Assembly: GCA_035503915.1 (NCBI GenBank) | Contig: DATJSU010000054.1 | Span: 149,579 to 213,578 of the forward strand | Length of the DNA: 64,000 nt | DNA from: DATJMJ01 sp035503915 | GTDB taxonomy: Bacteria; Actinomycetota; Acidimicrobiia; Acidimicrobiales; Palsa-688 | Direction: 5' to 3' | Shown here: one piece after another, positions 42,994-49,790 of the stretch | Layout: the number at the start of each line of letters is the position of its first letter | Numbering within the stretch: position 1 is the first letter of the stretch | The notes under the pieces: model-generated | The model's input: the letters and a program-made list of their open reading frames with translations, nothing else | Told to the model about the DNA's origin: nothing | The model's database searches: none | Translations under genes and position numbers: made by a program

Positions 42994-44661
42994 TCAGTGC
43001 CTTGGCTTCGAGCGGTGAGCCTTCTGAGCCTTGCGCTTCGCCTTGTGGAGCACCTTCGATTGAGAGCGGGGCTTGGTGGGGAGAGTTTTGACGCGGGCGT
43101 GCACCCTAGCGGCCTTATGGGCAGCACCCCTGGCTTTGGAGCCTGCTTTCCGTTGCCTCTTGAGCTTGGTGGCCGGACCACTAGTGGTAGTCGTCGAGCG
43201 CTGAGCAACCGTAGTGGTCGTCGCGCTCGCGGCCCGAGCGGTTGGGGTAACAGTGGTCGTCGTCATGGTCGGAGGGCGAGCCGCGTTCTTTGTCGGGGGA
43301 GCTGTCGTGACAGGTGCTGAGGTTGTCGGGGGAGCTGTCGTGACAGGCGCTGAGGTTGTCGGGGGGGTGCTCGACGTGGGCGCTTGAGCGGCGTCGGTGC
43401 CGAGGGCGGCGGCAACCATGTCGGCATATGCTGAAAATGGCACTGTGCCGTCCCAGAGATGGATGTCGTGCGCCCAGTAGAACACAGTGAAATTACAACT
43501 CTCCGCCTGCGCGATCGCGGTTGCCATCATCCCGCCGGGGCCGGTGTCCTGGTACTGCTGGTCGAGCGTCGGCGAGGATCCCCATCCCGGGTTTTCTCCT
43601 CCAATTGGCAATCCATTCTGTACTGCTATCCGTGCTAGCCAGCGGGTCGCTGACCAGGGGCCCATGGCGCTCGACGTGATGGCAATGCTGTCGTCGCCGG
43701 GCTGACAGGTGTCATTGCTGCCCGAACCGTCTGCGACCGAGGAAACATAGACCATTACATTTGGATTGTTCGCGAAATGAGCGTAATAGCGGTCCCAAAC
43801 GGCACCGACACCCGTGGTCCCGTCGGGGAGGTCCTGGGCCTCTTCTGAGGCAAGCTCGTCCGGGCGGGTCCCCGAGCCCGGGGTCACGAGCTCGAAGTAG
43901 CCCGAGAAGCCAAGCCCATCGAGAGTGCTCATTTGCCAGGTTGTGACGTCGGCCAGACCACCGATGTACCAATTGACCCACTGGTCTATCTGGCTGGTGC
44001 TCAGCCCACCCTGTCCCGGGTGCCACGAAGGGAACGGGTTGGGCGTCATCGTCGAAGGTAAACCGTTGCCCGTGAGAGCAGCTTGGTCGAAGGCCCAATA
44101 GGTCCCGCCCGGCGGGTAAAGCATTTCTTGGTCCCCGCCGGATGTCAGCCGGATCGCCCAGAAATTTGAAAGGTTGAGGTCAGAAGCAACGCGTTGCAGG
44201 TAGAGAGCCGCCTGCTGGCGCACCGCCTCGTTGAAAATGAAGTTCGCCTCGCTCGAGGAGTCGCCGTTTTGGTCAACATAGGTCGAACCCGGGATCTGGT
44301 AAATCCAAGCCGGAGTGTCCTGCAGCCCGAGCCCAAGGGTCACCTTCATCCCCGCCTGCTGGAGCTGTTGCAACCATGTTTGCATCGACTGAGCGTACGA
44401 GGTCGAGAAAACTCCTTGCTGGGGTTCGTAATCGGCCCAATTGAGCTCCATCATGGCCATTTTCACGCCAGCGGCTGACTCTTGTGCCGCGGTGGCGGCT
44501 TGTGTCACCAGGTCGCCGAACTGGAGGCCAGAGGACGGGCTACCGCTCGCTGACGCTGCTACAGCGCCGGCGCTCACGACGAGCGTTCCGAGCCCCACCA
44601 GCAGAGCCGACCGCTTGAACAACGAACCGCGCGGCCCGACGGCAAGCCCACGAACTGCCAT
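42994..44661 (-). CDS. Exported glycoside-hydrolase-like TIM barrel with repeat and Lys-rich tail (paralogue 2)
   Basis: The 555-residue protein has a signal peptide (hydrophobic stretch about residues 17-38 with AVAASAS following) and no lipobox. The barrel-like domain (about 45-425) matches the lipoprotein at 30572-31870 nearly throughout, including EMLYPPGG, TPNPFPSW, ELVTPGSGTRP, GVGAVWDRYYA and FYWAHD. It adds a Thr/Pro/Ala-rich low-complexity segment with two 11-residue repeats and a very basic Lys/Arg/Ala-rich C-terminus (about 500-555). The basic tail could bind anionic wall polymers or DNA. The enzyme class is inferred from fold pattern only. Confidence 0.65.
   Translation of the reverse strand: MAVRGLAVGPRGSLFKRSALLVGLGTLVVSAGAVAASASGSPSSGLQFGDLVTQAATAAQESAAGVKMAMMELNWADYEPQQGVFSTSYAQSMQTWLQQLQQAGMKVTLGLGLQDTPAWIYQIPGSTYVDQNGDSSSEANFIFNEAVRQQAALYLQRVASDLNLSNFWAIRLTSGGDQEMLYPPGGTYWAFDQAALTGNGLPSTMTPNPFPSWHPGQGGLSTSQIDQWVNWYIGGLADVTTWQMSTLDGLGFSGYFELVTPGSGTRPDELASEEAQDLPDGTTGVGAVWDRYYAHFANNPNVMVYVSSVADGSGSNDTCQPGDDSIAITSSAMGPWSATRWLARIAVQNGLPIGGENPGWGSSPTLDQQYQDTGPGGMMATAIAQAESCNFTVFYWAHDIHLWDGTVPFSAYADMVAAALGTDAAQAPTSSTPPTTSAPVTTAPPTTSAPVTTAPPTKNAARPPTMTTTTVTPTARAASATTTTVAQRSTTTTSGPATKLKRQRKAGSKARGAAHKAARVHARVKTLPTKPRSQSKVLHKAKRKAQKAHRSKPRH
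43292..43357. repeat. Two 33-bp tandem repeats in the exported protein gene
   Basis: Units 43292-43324 and 43325-43357 differ at one base. They encode the 11-residue unit TTSAPVTTAPP twice in the Thr/Pro-rich linker. Confidence 0.9.
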
Positions 44662-44993
44662 GTGGTTTTTCCTCGGCACCGTTTACCGTCGGCTGAAGAG
44701 GAGGTGAGCTTAAAGAGTGCCCGGGAGGGGTCAGATTTTCCTGAACGCGGCTAATTTCCCTGCGCACTCACGTCGAAGGACCGCGTAAACTCGGGCGATC
44801 TTAGGTGGCCCACAGCCTTGCCCGCTCCGCTCATCTCATCTCGCCACAGCCAGGCCGAAGGTCATCAATTTCCAGAAGAAATTGTTGGCCGGGAATGGGG
44901 TGTAAATGAACCCTGGACGGGTACTTGCACGAGAGCAGCGCGCCGGGACGGCCCGCGCGGCGGGCGATGATGCGTGCCTGGGGGCTCGGTCGG
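44662..44993. other. 332-nt intergenic region
   Basis: No gene or conserved RNA is seen. It carries the upstream region of the minus-strand exported protein gene (GAGGAA ribosome site just before its ATG) and the region downstream of the minus-strand tRNA, where a GC-rich CGCGC/GCGCG segment may fold. Confidence 0.5.
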
Positions 44994-45066
44994 TGGGCTC
45001 GGTGGGGATCGAACCCACGACCGAGGGATTATGAGTCCCCTGCTCTGACCTCTGAGCTACGAGCCC
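44994..45066 (-). tRNA. tRNA with CAT anticodon (elongator Met, or Ile2)
   Basis: A 73-nt cloverleaf on the minus strand: acceptor arm GGGCTCG pairs with CGAGCCC, discriminator A. The anticodon loop CTCATAA carries CAT, and the T arm has GGTTCGATC. The first acceptor pair G-C rules out a typical initiator. The D and anticodon arms also resemble lysidine-type tRNA-Ile2, so identity needs a model search. CCA is not encoded. A TATAGT -10 box (45091-45086) lies about 20 nt upstream. Confidence 0.92.
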
Positions 45067-45230
45067 CTTATGCCGCTGACCTGCCACTATACAGGTAGTT
45101 CGGTCACCTTCACGCCAAATGTGGCGGGCGCGTCCCGGCCCGAGTTGCGAGCCAGGAGCAAGGGTTTCAAGCAGTCATAAGTGAACAATTGTTTCGTTCT
45201 TGCGTTGCGCATTGCCGACTGGTGCGTGAG

Positions 45231-45794
45231 TCAGTCTTGGCTCATCCAAGCCGGAGCCGACTCCAACAAGAACTGGCTCACGGCAAGAGCGCGGTCGAAT
45301 ATTTCACACAAGAGCTCTTCACCGGCTAGTACTCGCGCGAGAGAAACCTTTTGGCGGGCTATCACGGTCAAGCGTCTTTCCGCCGGGTCAGTAGCCGAGG
45401 GGTAGCTGTCTATTGCAGACGCCTCGACGGGGAAGTCCATGCCCCCGATCCCTGCGAGGTCTATCGCCAAGTGCAGGAGGTCGGGCCCATGGGGGAGCGG
45501 CGGTAGTGCCCAGGTGAAGGTGAGCGGGAAGTGGTACTCGTCCGGGGGGTCTGACCCTTCGGGAAGGTCGACCACGGCGTCTTCAAAGGACAGGAGCACG
45601 CGGGGGTCAACTTCGAGCGCCAGGTGTAGGTCAAGGGGGCCGTTGCAGGCTTCCTCGGGGTGAAGGTCTACCTCCCACGCCTGGCGGAGGGAGTACGTCT
45701 CGACGAAGTGCCTTTCGTCGTGGACATGGAACCCATGGTCGACGGCGTGGTCCTTGAGCTCGGCAACATACCCGGCGACGTCGATCACGGCCAT
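45231..45794 (-). CDS. Conserved hypothetical protein
   Basis: I do not recognise a function for this 187-residue acidic soluble protein. It begins MAVIDVAGYVAELKDHAVDHG, is rich in Asp, Glu, Leu and His, and has no membrane or signal segment. The TAGCGT box (45807-45802 on the minus strand) lies exactly 7 nt before the ATG, so a leaderless transcript supports this start rather than the in-frame codon at 45866. It diverges from the inositol monophosphatase-family gene. Confidence 0.6.
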   Translation of the reverse strand: MAVIDVAGYVAELKDHAVDHGFHVHDERHFVETYSLRQAWEVDLHPEEACNGPLDLHLALEVDPRVLLSFEDAVVDLPEGSDPPDEYHFPLTFTWALPPLPHGPDLLHLAIDLAGIGGMDFPVEASAIDSYPSATDPAERRLTVIARQKVSLARVLAGEELLCEIFDRALAVSQFLLESAPAWMSQD

Positions 45795-45910
45795 CGCAAC
45801 AACGCTAGCGGCGCACGGAGACTCGCCATCCCTCTGCCGCGGGGAGGCCGCTCGACCAGGTACCACCGGCGCGATTGTGCCCCGGGGCGTAGTTGTGCCA
45901 GCTTGGGCTC

Positions 45911-46654
45911 GTGACAGCGGACACGCTCGCGACGCTCAACGCTGCAGCCGACGCGGTGCAAGCGGCGCTTGCCGGCCAGGAGGACTGGGGCCTCACCGAG
46001 CCCGGCGGGGGCACCTATCAGCACGACATTGTTGCGGACTCGGCGGCAAGCGCAGTCCTCGAGGAGGCGGGGCTCGGCGTGTTCTCCGAGGAGTCAGGCC
46101 TGCACCATCCCGAGAGGTCAGTCCTTGTTGTCTTGGACCCCGTAGACGGGTCGACGAACGCCTCGAGGGGTATCCCATGGTGGGCGACCAGCCTCTGCGC
46201 CCTCGACAGCGGGGGGCCCGCCGCTGCCGTCGTCGACAGCCCGAGGACGGGCCAACGGTTCGAGGCGGTGCGGGGGGAGGGCGCGACCCTCAATGGCTGC
46301 ACCATCGCTCCCAATGATGTCGGGGCTGTCAGCCTCTCCGTTGTCGGTTTCAACGGGTACCCGCGCTCTCATTTCGGTTGGGCTCAGTTCAGGGCTTTCG
46401 GGGCGGCTTCCCTCGACCTCTGCGCGGTCGCCTGCGGCGTGCTTGACGGGTTCGTAGACTTCAGCCCACATGCCCTAGCTCCGTGGGACTACCTGGGCGC
46501 GCTCCTCGTTTGTGAGGAGGCCGGCGCGGTTGTGGAGGACGCGTTCGGGCGCGACCTCGTCGTGCGTGGGCCGGGGCAACGCCGGGCCGTTGTCGCTGCC
46601 TGCACCCATGCTCTCTTACAAGACCTGGTGGCCGCCCGGCGACGACAGTCATAA
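45911..46654 (+). CDS. Inositol monophosphatase family phosphatase
   Basis: The 247-residue protein has the metal-site signatures of this magnesium-dependent family: FSEESG (first Glu pair), LDPVDGSTNASRG (the D-P-x-D-G-[ST] motif) and the C-terminal APWDYLGALLVCEEAG (W-D). Possible substrates are inositol phosphate, histidinol phosphate or PAP. The GTG start is at 45911; a TTG at 45893 would add six residues. The role may lie in inositol-lipid or cofactor metabolism, but context does not decide. Confidence 0.88.
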   Translation: MTADTLATLNAAADAVQAALAGQEDWGLTEPGGGTYQHDIVADSAASAVLEEAGLGVFSEESGLHHPERSVLVVLDPVDGSTNASRGIPWWATSLCALDSGGPAAAVVDSPRTGQRFEAVRGEGATLNGCTIAPNDVGAVSLSVVGFNGYPRSHFGWAQFRAFGAASLDLCAVACGVLDGFVDFSPHALAPWDYLGALLVCEEAGAVVEDAFGRDLVVRGPGQRRAVVAACTHALLQDLVAARRRQS

Positions 46655-46743
46655 AATGAGTTGACTTTTAAGCTCGGGCGTGCTGCGATAGTGGAGTACC
46701 ACTCTCGATGGGGCTCCGCGCGCTCAGAAGGAGGTCAGCTGGC

Positions 46744-46932
46744 ATGAGCAACATGAAAGTGACCTTGCCGGACCTTTCGCGCGCGGGCGGAGCCTCTTTC
46801 CAAGCCGCCTCCTCCCCGTCGGCGTGCGGGGCTAATGGCGCCAAGAAGGCTATTCGGGGGGCTGCATTCACGTGGATGTGGTACCGCCACCTCGAGCGGC
46901 TGACGAGCCAAAGCGAGCGACCACCGAGTTGA
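46744..46932 (+). CDS. Small protein of unknown function (62 aa)
   Basis: The frame starts MSNMKVTLPDLSRAGG and has a basic middle (GAKKAIRGAAF) and a Trp/Tyr/Arg-containing end. No known domain is seen. Support comes from context: a near-perfect ribosome site AAGGAGG (46728-46734) 9 nt before the ATG, a TTGACT -35-like box at 46661-46666 and a strong terminator after the stop. Codon use matches neighbouring genes. An in-frame ATG at 46708 lacks a ribosome site. Confidence 0.6.
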   Translation: MSNMKVTLPDLSRAGGASFQAASSPSACGANGAKKAIRGAAFTWMWYRHLERLTSQSERPPS

Positions 46933-46956
46933 TCGGGACACTCGCAGGATTGGCCC

Positions 46957-46992
46957 AGAGGCCGCCGGGTTACCCCGGCGGCCTCTTTGTTT
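46957..46992 (+). terminator. Intrinsic terminator after the 62-aa gene
   Basis: A perfect 13-bp stem (46957-46969 with 46974-46986) around a TTAC loop is followed by TTGTTTT. It separates the small gene from whiB. Confidence 0.85.
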
Positions 46993-47045
46993 TCCGGCAA
47001 TAAGCGATGTGACGTATGTGACTGGTTGAGCGAAAGGACACGGGA

Positions 47046-47423
47046 ATGTTCGCCTACAGCTGGGACGACAACGAGTACGAAACCGTCATCGAGCAGGCGC
47101 TTACGTGGCAAGAGGCCGCGTGCCGCGATGGCTCCGGCTCGCTCACCGAACTTTTCTTTTCGGACGAAATTGCAGACATCGAGGTTGCCAAGGCCATCTG
47201 CAGCACCTGTAGCCTGATCGAACCGTGCCTGAAGGGCGCGCTCGAGCGCCGCGAGCCGGCTGGAGTTTGGGGTGGGCAGTTGTTCATGGACGGGCAGGTG
47301 ATTGCGTTCAAGCGAAAACGCGGTCGCCCACCCAAGGGCGCCCCCAAGGTGCCAGCCGAGGAGGTCAAGGTTCAAGCTTCGCATTACCTCGAACTACTGC
47401 AGCAACGGCTAAAGAGCGCATAG
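47046..47423 (+). CDS. WhiB family iron-sulfur transcriptional regulator with AT-hook-like tail
   Basis: Wbl proteins bind a [4Fe-4S] cluster and the primary sigma factor. The 125-residue product has the four Cys: one in AACRDG (near residue 26), then CSTC and a final Cys in EPC. The turn GVWGG follows and then the basic KRKRGRPPK, an AT-hook as found in WhiB7-like proteins. An AAAGGA ribosome site lies before the ATG. Which Wbl subgroup it belongs to is uncertain; the hook suggests direct contact with AT-rich promoter DNA. Confidence 0.93.
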   Translation: MFAYSWDDNEYETVIEQALTWQEAACRDGSGSLTELFFSDEIADIEVAKAICSTCSLIEPCLKGALERREPAGVWGGQLFMDGQVIAFKRKRGRPPKGAPKVPAEEVKVQASHYLELLQQRLKSA

Positions 47424-47488
47424 CCGTGCTCTGGCGCCAGCAGGTTGAAGCATTGAGGGGGCCCAAGCCCCTCTTGCTAAGGTGGTCC

Positions 47489-47564
47489 GGGCGCTTAGCT
47501 CAGTTGGAAGAGCGCCGCCCTTACAAGGCGAAGGTCGCGGGATCGAGGCCCGCAGCGCCCACCA
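47489..47564 (+). tRNA. tRNA-Val (TAC)
   Basis: A 76-nt tRNA with acceptor arm GGGCGCT (47489-47495) pairing with AGCGCCC (47554-47560), discriminator A and an encoded CCA (47562-47564). The anticodon loop CTTACAA carries TAC at 47522-47524. It is the only one of the three tRNAs here with an encoded CCA. Confidence 0.96.
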
Positions 47565-47674
47565 CCGCTCCGGGCTACCCTGCCGTTTTGCTGCTTGCGT
47601 CTTGCGCAAACAATTGCCGAGTTTGTCTCAGCAATTGTCTGGCGATGATCAATGGCGGTCATCTAACTCGCCTG

Positions 47675-47709
47675 GTGAATTGTCAATTCACGCGAAGACC
47701 AGGTACTCT
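47675..47709 (+). promoter_or_regulatory. Promoter and inverted-repeat operator upstream of lsr2
   Basis: TTGTCA (47680-47685) and TACTCT (47704-47709) form a -35/-10 pair 18 nt apart. A perfect inverted repeat, GTGAATTG (47675-47682) and CAATTCAC (47684-47691), overlaps the -35 box. A second one, ACAATTGC (47610-47617) and GCAATTGT (47631-47638), lies 40-70 nt further upstream. Repression by Lsr2 itself or another regulator is likely. Confidence 0.6.
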
Positions 47710-47763
47710 GTTCCCCTAATGAAGCCGTGTGCCACCGCTCGGTTGCGCTGAAAGGGGATTTCT

Positions 47764-48150
47764 GTGGCTCGTATAACGCAAGTCGTGGTTACTTGCGACC
47801 TCGAGGACGGGGACGTCAACGCCTCGGATTCGCTGTCGTTCACTTACGCAGGCAAGACCTATACTCTCGACCTTTGCCGCAAGCACCTCGACGAAGTGAA
47901 GGGCGAGCTGGAGCGCTTCGCGACTGCCGGACATTCCGCGGGTCGTGGAGGTCGTAGCAGGAGGCGGGCCACAATTACTGGCCGTACCTCTCGTTCCCCA
48001 CGCCCCACGGCGGCCCCCCGGGGAGAGTCACAAGCTGCAATCAGGGAATGGGCTCGAGCGCAAGGCTACGCTGTCGGAGACCGCGGCCGGATCCCTGGTG
48101 AAGTCCGAGCGGCCTACGAGTCGGCACAGGCGAAGGGACGTAGGCGCTGA
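47764..48150 (+). CDS. lsr2: Lsr2-like nucleoid-associated protein
   Basis: Lsr2 bridges and silences AT-rich DNA in actinobacteria. The 128-residue protein has an N-terminal dimerisation domain (1-55) with the strand pattern of Lsr2 (DSLSFTYAGKTYTLDL). A Arg/Ser/Thr-rich linker (58-85) follows, then the C-terminal DNA-binding domain with IREWARAQGYAVGDRGRIP, where the RGR core enters the minor groove. GTG start with AAAGGGG upstream. The N-terminal domain has a Cys pair (C11 and C38) that is unusual. Confidence 0.93.
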   Translation: MARITQVVVTCDLEDGDVNASDSLSFTYAGKTYTLDLCRKHLDEVKGELERFATAGHSAGRGGRSRRRATITGRTSRSPRPTAAPRGESQAAIREWARAQGYAVGDRGRIPGEVRAAYESAQAKGRRR

Positions 48151-48297
48151 CGCTTTGCCTGGCGGGGCAGGGGCCACAAGCGTATTGTTCTAGCAATGTC
48201 CGGGGGCGAGCTTGCCTTTAACCCAGGCAGCGGCCCTCCCCTAAGTCCTCATCGACGGGGCTATGAGTAGCTGGTGAGGGCCTCCGAGCCGGAGGCC

Positions 48298-49431
48298 ATG
48301 GTGAAATTAGCAGTACCTAAAGAAACAAAGCGCGGGGAACAGCGGGTAGCCCTAATCCCCTCCGAACTGGCGCGCCTTTCGGGCGCTGAGGTGCTGGTCG
48401 AACGGGGCGCTGGGCAATTTGCACTATTCCCCGACCCTGATTACGAGGCGGCGGGCGCCAAGCTCGTCGACGATGCGGCCGCTCTTTACGAGGCCGCAGA
48501 CCTAATAGTTAAGGTCAACCCCCCGAGCCTCGAGGAAGTGGACCTCTTCCCGGAGGGGGTAAGCATCCTAAGTTTCTTGGCGCCGAGCGCCCACCTTGAG
48601 GTCGTTCGTCGTTTGGCGCAGCGCAAGGTCACGGCGTTCAGCTTTGAACTGGTCCCGAGGATCAGCCGGGCGCAGGTTATGGACGCGCTCTCCTCACAAG
48701 CGACTGTCGCTGGGTACAAAGCCGTGCTCGTTGCCGCAAATAGGCTCGGCAAGTTTTTTCCGCTGTTCATGACGGCAGCTGGGACGGTGCCACCGGCTCG
48801 GGTGCTCGTGATGGGGGCGGGCGTCGCTGGCTTGCAAGCGGTCGCAACGGCGCGGCGCCTCGGGGCCGTCGTCAGTGCCTACGACGTGCGGGCAGCCGCG
48901 AAAGAAGAAGTTAAGAGCCTCGGTGCCACCTTCTTGGAGCTGTCCCTCGAGGCGCAGGAGGGAGCAGGCGGCTACGCGGCTGAACAGTCAGAGGATTTTG
49001 TCGCCAGGCAGCAGCAGCTCATCGGCACCCACGTCGGGGCCTCTGATGTAGTGATCACGACTGCTGCTATCCCCGGTCGGAAGGCGCCAGTGCTGATTAC
49101 GGCCCCGATGGTCTCGGGCATGCGGCCCGGCTCGGTCATAGTTGACCTTGCGGCGGCCAGCGGCGGCAACTGCGAGCTCACACACGACGGCGAGGAAGTG
49201 ACGGTAAATGGCGTCCACATTATTGGTGCCTCGGACCTGCCAGCGACGATGCCGACACATGCGAGCAGCCTGTACTCGCGCAATGTGAGCTCGTTTGTGA
49301 AGCTGCTGCTAAAGGATGGCGAGCTGGCACCAGACTTCGGCGACGAAGTCCTCGATAAGAGCGCCGTGGTCATTGCCGGTTCAGTGCACCACGAGCCGGC
49401 TCGCGCGGCACTTGAGGAGGGGCAAGCGTGA
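48298..49431 (+). CDS. pntAA: NAD(P) transhydrogenase subunit alpha part 1
   Basis: The proton-translocating transhydrogenase makes NADPH from NADH. The 377-residue soluble NAD-binding component has VPKETKRGEQRVALIPS at the N-terminus, VMGAGVAGLQAVATARRLGA in the Rossmann fold and GYAAEQSEDF in the mobile-loop region. The ATG at 48298 follows GGAGG very closely; GTG at 48301 or 48274 is possible. It is the first of three overlapping genes (pntAA, pntAB, pntB). Confidence 0.94.
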   Translation: MVKLAVPKETKRGEQRVALIPSELARLSGAEVLVERGAGQFALFPDPDYEAAGAKLVDDAAALYEAADLIVKVNPPSLEEVDLFPEGVSILSFLAPSAHLEVVRRLAQRKVTAFSFELVPRISRAQVMDALSSQATVAGYKAVLVAANRLGKFFPLFMTAAGTVPPARVLVMGAGVAGLQAVATARRLGAVVSAYDVRAAAKEEVKSLGATFLELSLEAQEGAGGYAAEQSEDFVARQQQLIGTHVGASDVVITTAAIPGRKAPVLITAPMVSGMRPGSVIVDLAAASGGNCELTHDGEEVTVNGVHIIGASDLPATMPTHASSLYSRNVSSFVKLLLKDGELAPDFGDEVLDKSAVVIAGSVHHEPARAALEEGQA

Positions 49432-49790
49432 TCGTCGATGCCATCGACCTGTTAGTGGTTTTCGCGCTCGCCGCGTTCCTTGGGTTCGAGGTCATCTCCA
49501 AGGTCCCGAGCATCCTCCATACGCCCCTGATGTCGGGTAGCAATGCGATCCACGGGGTCATCCTCGTCGGGGCGATGGTGATCGCCTCGGAGGCGCACGG
49601 TGCTCTGCAGATGTCGCTCGCGTTCGTAGCGGTGTTCCTGGCGACGCTCAACATCGTCGGTGGCGTCGTCGTGACCGACCGGATGCTCGACATGTTCAAA
49701 GGGCGCCGGCCCGGCGCCCCTCGGCCAGGTCAACAAAGCTCCGACGAAGACAACCCCGCCGGCCAACCTCGAGACGGGGCGCGACCGTGA
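49428..49790 (+). CDS. pntAB: NAD(P) transhydrogenase subunit alpha part 2
   Basis: The 120-residue membrane component has three to four helices and the segment VPSILHTPLMSGSNAIHG that is typical of PntAB, with a polar tail. It forms the proton channel with PntB. The GTG overlaps the pntAA stop (GTGA) and its stop overlaps pntB in the same way, so expression is tightly coupled. Confidence 0.94.
   Translation: MIVDAIDLLVVFALAAFLGFEVISKVPSILHTPLMSGSNAIHGVILVGAMVIASEAHGALQMSLAFVAVFLATLNIVGGVVVTDRMLDMFKGRRPGAPRPGQQSSDEDNPAGQPRDGARP

Noticed and set aside
43292..43357. Tandem repeats that might be a CRISPR array
   Set aside because: They are two adjacent in-frame 33-bp coding repeats without spacers.
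44836..45087. An 83-residue minus-strand frame containing QRSEQGTHNPSVVGS
   Set aside because: It is translation of the tRNA-CAT gene and flank, a common false ORF.
47225..47719. A 164-residue plus-strand frame with LAQLEERRPYKAKVAGS
   Set aside because: It overlaps whiB and reads through tRNA-Val, giving a typical tRNA-derived false protein.
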